DNA of 64,000 nt, taken from the NCBI GenBank assembly GCA_016703535.1, contig JADJBV010000001.1, forward strand, positions 4,268,001 to 4,332,000. The letters run 5' to 3'. Positions 61,464-64,000 of the stretch are shown piece by piece. Below the pieces are notes generated by a model. That model was given only the letters and a program-made list of their open reading frames with translations, ran no database searches and was not told the DNA's origin. Numbering within the stretch: the stretch's first letter is position 1; each line of letters begins with the position of its first letter. The position numbers and the translations under genes are program-made. This DNA is from Deltaproteobacteria bacterium. GTDB taxonomy: Bacteria > Myxococcota > Kuafuiibacteriia > Kuafuiibacteriales > Kuafuiibacteriaceae.

Positions 61464-62164
61464 CACTTCCTCCATTCGAGCCCGACGATCACCGTGTGGC
61501 TGTGGGTGTCGCCGTACTGTCGATCGACCCGGCCTCGTTCGCGCCCCGCCACGTAAGCGACGGCCAAACCAAAGCCGCCCGCTCCCACCGAAAGTTGGGC
61601 CCGTTGTTCGGCGTGGCGCACCGGCAGCGCATCGCCCCGGGCCGTAAAAACGAAGGGCAACAGGCTGTACTCCAGCTCGACCTGGCCTTGGGCCCCGCCC
61701 CACACCAAACGGGCGGTCCCCAGCGGTGAAAGCCGGATTGGACCCGACCACCAAGCCTGCCCCCCGGCCCCCAGCTCGGGTCCCAGGCTGACGATCAAGG
61801 CCCCATGGCAAGGCCACTCGAAGGTCCAAACCCGGAGGGCCATCATGGTCCGCAGATCAAAGCTGGCGCTCAAGGCCGTGCCCCCTTCTTCTTGAGCGAA
61901 GGCCAGCGCCATCCCGAACTCGAAGCCCAGTCGGCTGGCCGACTCGGTGACCGCATCTCGTCCAAAGGTCCCGGTCTTCAACTCCAAGCGGAGCCCATCC
62001 CGCCGCAACTCTTCACCGCCCAACGGTGAGGGGAGTTCGAGTGATCGTCCGAACCAAGAGGCGCCGAGGCGGAGTTGATCGCCAGCGGCGACGGGGCTCT
62101 GCCCGGGCGCCGCCTGCACGACCGACGGGGCCAAGATCAACAACCCAACCCACAGCCCCCTCAC
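61463..62164 (-). CDS. Predicted outer membrane beta-barrel protein
   Basis: The start is GTG at 62164, overlapping the upstream stop (GTGA); 233 residues with signal peptide (LWVGLLILAPSVVQA). The remainder is alternating strands (LGFEFGMALAFAQEEGG, GALIVSLGPELGAGGQAWWS) ending in HTVIVGLEWRK, as in small outer-membrane barrels. No family is recognised. It lies in a tight unit with the large LPP20/TPR-like lipoprotein. Confidence 0.65.
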   Translation of the reverse strand: MRGLWVGLLILAPSVVQAAPGQSPVAAGDQLRLGASWFGRSLELPSPLGGEELRRDGLRLELKTGTFGRDAVTESASRLGFEFGMALAFAQEEGGTALSASFDLRTMMALRVWTFEWPCHGALIVSLGPELGAGGQAWWSGPIRLSPLGTARLVWGGAQGQVELEYSLLPFVFTARGDALPVRHAEQRAQLSVGAGGFGLAVAYVAGRERGRVDRQYGDTHSHTVIVGLEWRK

Positions 62165-64000
62165 AACCGCACTCCCAGCTCCAGGCCACCCCGGAGGGTC
62201 CGGTCCGAGCCCAAGTCGTGGATCACCTCGGCCCGGACGTAGACGTGTCGTTGACCGAAGGTGACGGCGACGTGGATCGGCGAGTCGTGCCGGGGATCGC
62301 TGGGATCCGCGTCCACCAACTCTTTGAGCTGGGCGAAGTTGAGGAACACACCCGCCTCGAACACCACCGGGCCCACCGGCTGGAGCGTGGCGGCCAGGGG
62401 CACACCAACGCCCAAAAACCGCCCACCTTTTTGATCCAACCACTGCTCGTAACCCAGCCCGAAGGACCAGCGAAAAAGTGGGTGTTCGTCCTCCGGCTCA
62501 AAGTCTTCGCCGGACCAACCTTGCAGACGGAGGCGTACACCCTCGACCGCACCGCCCAGCCACGGCATCGCCCCTTGGAGAGAGGCGTGCATGCCGTTGA
62601 TCCGGCCCCGCAAGCCCAGGCCGTGGGCGTAGGGCGTACCTCCCATCGGTGCGCCCTCGAACTTGCTGTAGAGATCGATCCCGCGCCCGACCAACCAGCG
62701 ATCGTCGTCTTGATGATCGTGGTCGATCACCCGAAAGGAGCTCCAAGCTTCTTCGTCGGGATCCCGTTCGGGTGGGGGCAGGACCTCACCGGCGCTGGCC
62801 GTGGGCAAAAGGGTGATCGACTGGGCGCCCAAAAATTGAGTGACCTCAGGAGGCGACAATCCGTAGCGCTCCTGAAAATAAGGCGTCGCGGCCTCGGGCC
62901 AGGGCCCTTGGGCCAACAAGGCGGTGATCCAGGCCCCTTCGGCCGCCGCCGGCCCTCCTTCGTTTTTCGCCCGGGCCGCGTCGGCTTCGGCTTGCGCCCG
63001 GGACACCGCTCGCGCTTCGTCGGCAATCGCCTTCGCCAAAAACGCGATCAGAGATCGCTCCATGGCCCGCGGATCGATCGGGTCAAAACGCATCGAAGCT
63101 TCAGGGGTCCAAAAGGCCCGGTCCTGGTGGACGGCTTCCGAGGCCAAAGGCCGGGGCGGACGGACCCACCCGAGGCTCTCCAGGCGCCCGACCACCTTGG
63201 CCTCCAAACGCCGCTCCACCACCCGTCGCTCTCTCCGGACCGGCTGGAGCACCAACCGTTCGGCAGGGGTCGATCGGCGCTCCAGGCGATCATCGACCAG
63301 GGTCCACACCGTAGCGGTGTACGTCTCGGGCACCCAAACTTCGGAGAGGTAAGGTTCAACGATCGCCCTCTTCTGCTCCTCACTCGAGCAGGCCGTCAGC
63401 ACCAGCCGAAACTTCGGGCCTGAAGCCGCAGGGAGCTGAGCTTGGAGCGCCGCGAGGATCGGTTCACACGAGGGGGGCCCGACCCACTCAACCGAAGGGT
63501 GGGGTGGAGGTGGCCCGGGCGGAAGCTCCAGCGAGGGGTCCAAGGTCCGAGCGATCCCGCGGTGGAGCGGCGCCGAGGCTGGAGCTTCGGCGGCCCGAAA
63601 GAGGTGGGCCTGGGCACCGCGGCGGCGCAGCTCGGCCAAACGCTGGAGGACCCGAGGGCTCCGACTGTCCGCGGCGAACTCCAGGGCCCGGCGGACCGCG
63701 GCGTAGTGGTGCCCTTTGGCCGCGGTCGCTTCGAGCCCCGGCCACACCCGATCGAAGTTGGCTTCCAGCGCCGCTTGCACCCGCTCAGCGGCGGTCGAGC
63801 CGATCCACTCGGTGTGGCAAAGCCGGGACAAGATCACCCGGGCCTCTTCCGGCGAGGCCAAGCGGGCCTCCTCGAGGCGTTCGTCCAACCACAACGCCTG
63901 GACTTCCTCCCGGCGTCGATCCAAGGCGGGGACTTGTTCCGGCGCCTCCCCCTCGGCGGCCGCTCGGTAGTTGGCGGCGGCCTGCAGCAGCGCCCCCCGA
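62161..64000 (-). CDS. Large envelope protein with C-terminal barrel-like region (5' end outside window)
   Basis: The frame is open to the window edge, so the N-terminus is missing; at least 612 residues are present. The visible N-terminal part is helical (LLQAAANYRAAAEGEAPEQ, ARVILSRLCHTEWIG), perhaps TPR-like. The middle is rich in charged residues with AERLVLQPVRRERRVVERRL. The last 200 residues (RGRINGMHASLQGAMPWLGG, HVAVTFGQRHVYVRAEVIHD) look like barrel strands ending in GGLELGVRL. No family is recognised. It overlaps the small barrel gene by 4 bp. Confidence 0.6.
   Translation of the reverse strand, partial: RGALLQAAANYRAAAEGEAPEQVPALDRRREEVQALWLDERLEEARLASPEEARVILSRLCHTEWIGSTAAERVQAALEANFDRVWPGLEATAAKGHHYAAVRRALEFAADSRSPRVLQRLAELRRRGAQAHLFRAAEAPASAPLHRGIARTLDPSLELPPGPPPPHPSVEWVGPPSCEPILAALQAQLPAASGPKFRLVLTACSSEEQKRAIVEPYLSEVWVPETYTATVWTLVDDRLERRSTPAERLVLQPVRRERRVVERRLEAKVVGRLESLGWVRPPRPLASEAVHQDRAFWTPEASMRFDPIDPRAMERSLIAFLAKAIADEARAVSRAQAEADAARAKNEGGPAAAEGAWITALLAQGPWPEAATPYFQERYGLSPPEVTQFLGAQSITLLPTASAGEVLPPPERDPDEEAWSSFRVIDHDHQDDDRWLVGRGIDLYSKFEGAPMGGTPYAHGLGLRGRINGMHASLQGAMPWLGGAVEGVRLRLQGWSGEDFEPEDEHPLFRWSFGLGYEQWLDQKGGRFLGVGVPLAATLQPVGPVVFEAGVFLNFAQLKELVDADPSDPRHDSPIHVAVTFGQRHVYVRAEVIHDLGSDRTLRGGLELGVRL

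Overview
The window is about two-thirds G+C and is densely packed with genes. Many genes overlap by 1-4 bases. It carries FHA-domain sigma54 activators, membrane Ser/Thr kinases with HRDLKP-type loops, a PEGA domain, many lipoproteins with Cys-rich or beta-helix bodies, and a type III secretion gate protein. Together these suggest a Myxococcota-type (former deltaproteobacterial) chromosome. That is inferred from gene content; no rRNA or tRNA gene is visible to confirm it.

Layout. 24-419: a VOC-fold enzyme. 427-6754: a type III secretion neighbourhood. Four minus-strand genes look like secreted or translocator proteins. They face a plus-strand unit of a small protein, a TPR chaperone-like protein and the export gate sctV; no other secretion component is present. 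6766-14364: a signalling island. Two overlapping FHA-AAA+ genes split the features of one sigma54 activator between them: one keeps GAFTGA but has no DNA-binding helix-turn-helix, the other keeps the helix-turn-helix but has lost GAFTGA. Divergent from them lie a Ser/Thr kinase with a PEGA domain, a TPR protein and a beta-helix lipoprotein. 14373-23110: an RND efflux system (adaptor, pump, divergent TolC-like protein) co-directional with a histidine kinase and an NtrC-type regulator. 23190-25337: modABC for molybdate. 25468-31332: envelope proteins, including a double-SH3 barrel protein, a membrane-anchored FAD desaturase-like enzyme and a DUF4056-like protein. 31339-32555: an FmdB-type zinc ribbon and two divergent CBS-pair proteins. 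32556-33115: the only long non-coding stretch, holding two tandem arrays and a nested inverted repeat. 33116-34393: an orphan TviB/WbpO-type sugar dehydrogenase. 34576-38342: two more envelope lipoproteins. 38343-47585, minus strand: a Spy/CnrX-like protein, then a translationally coupled Mla-type lipid transport operon that ends in a lipase-like lipoprotein and a Ser/Thr kinase and is preceded by a MauG-type di-heme peroxidase. 47668-49811: a third beta-helix lipoprotein, broken by a 5-bp slippage. 49848-54143: a pentaheme cytochrome, a YtkA-like protein, a barrel protein and small lipoproteins. 54118-57352: a methyltransferase, a small membrane protein, a tandem START-like protein and ApaH. 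57353-64000: a lipoprotein cluster with an 812-residue LPP20/FlgO/TPR-like protein; the last gene runs off the end.

Main points for a second look: the split sigma54 activator beside a phospho-Thr kinase and sctV; a polar palindrome, TGCAAG-N4-CTTGCA, that recurs far above chance both inside and between genes; the lipid transport operon carrying its own kinase; the pentanucleotide slippage in a beta-helix lipoprotein; and the non-coding repeat block at 32.6-33.1 kb. Functions were assigned by reading motifs, not by database search.
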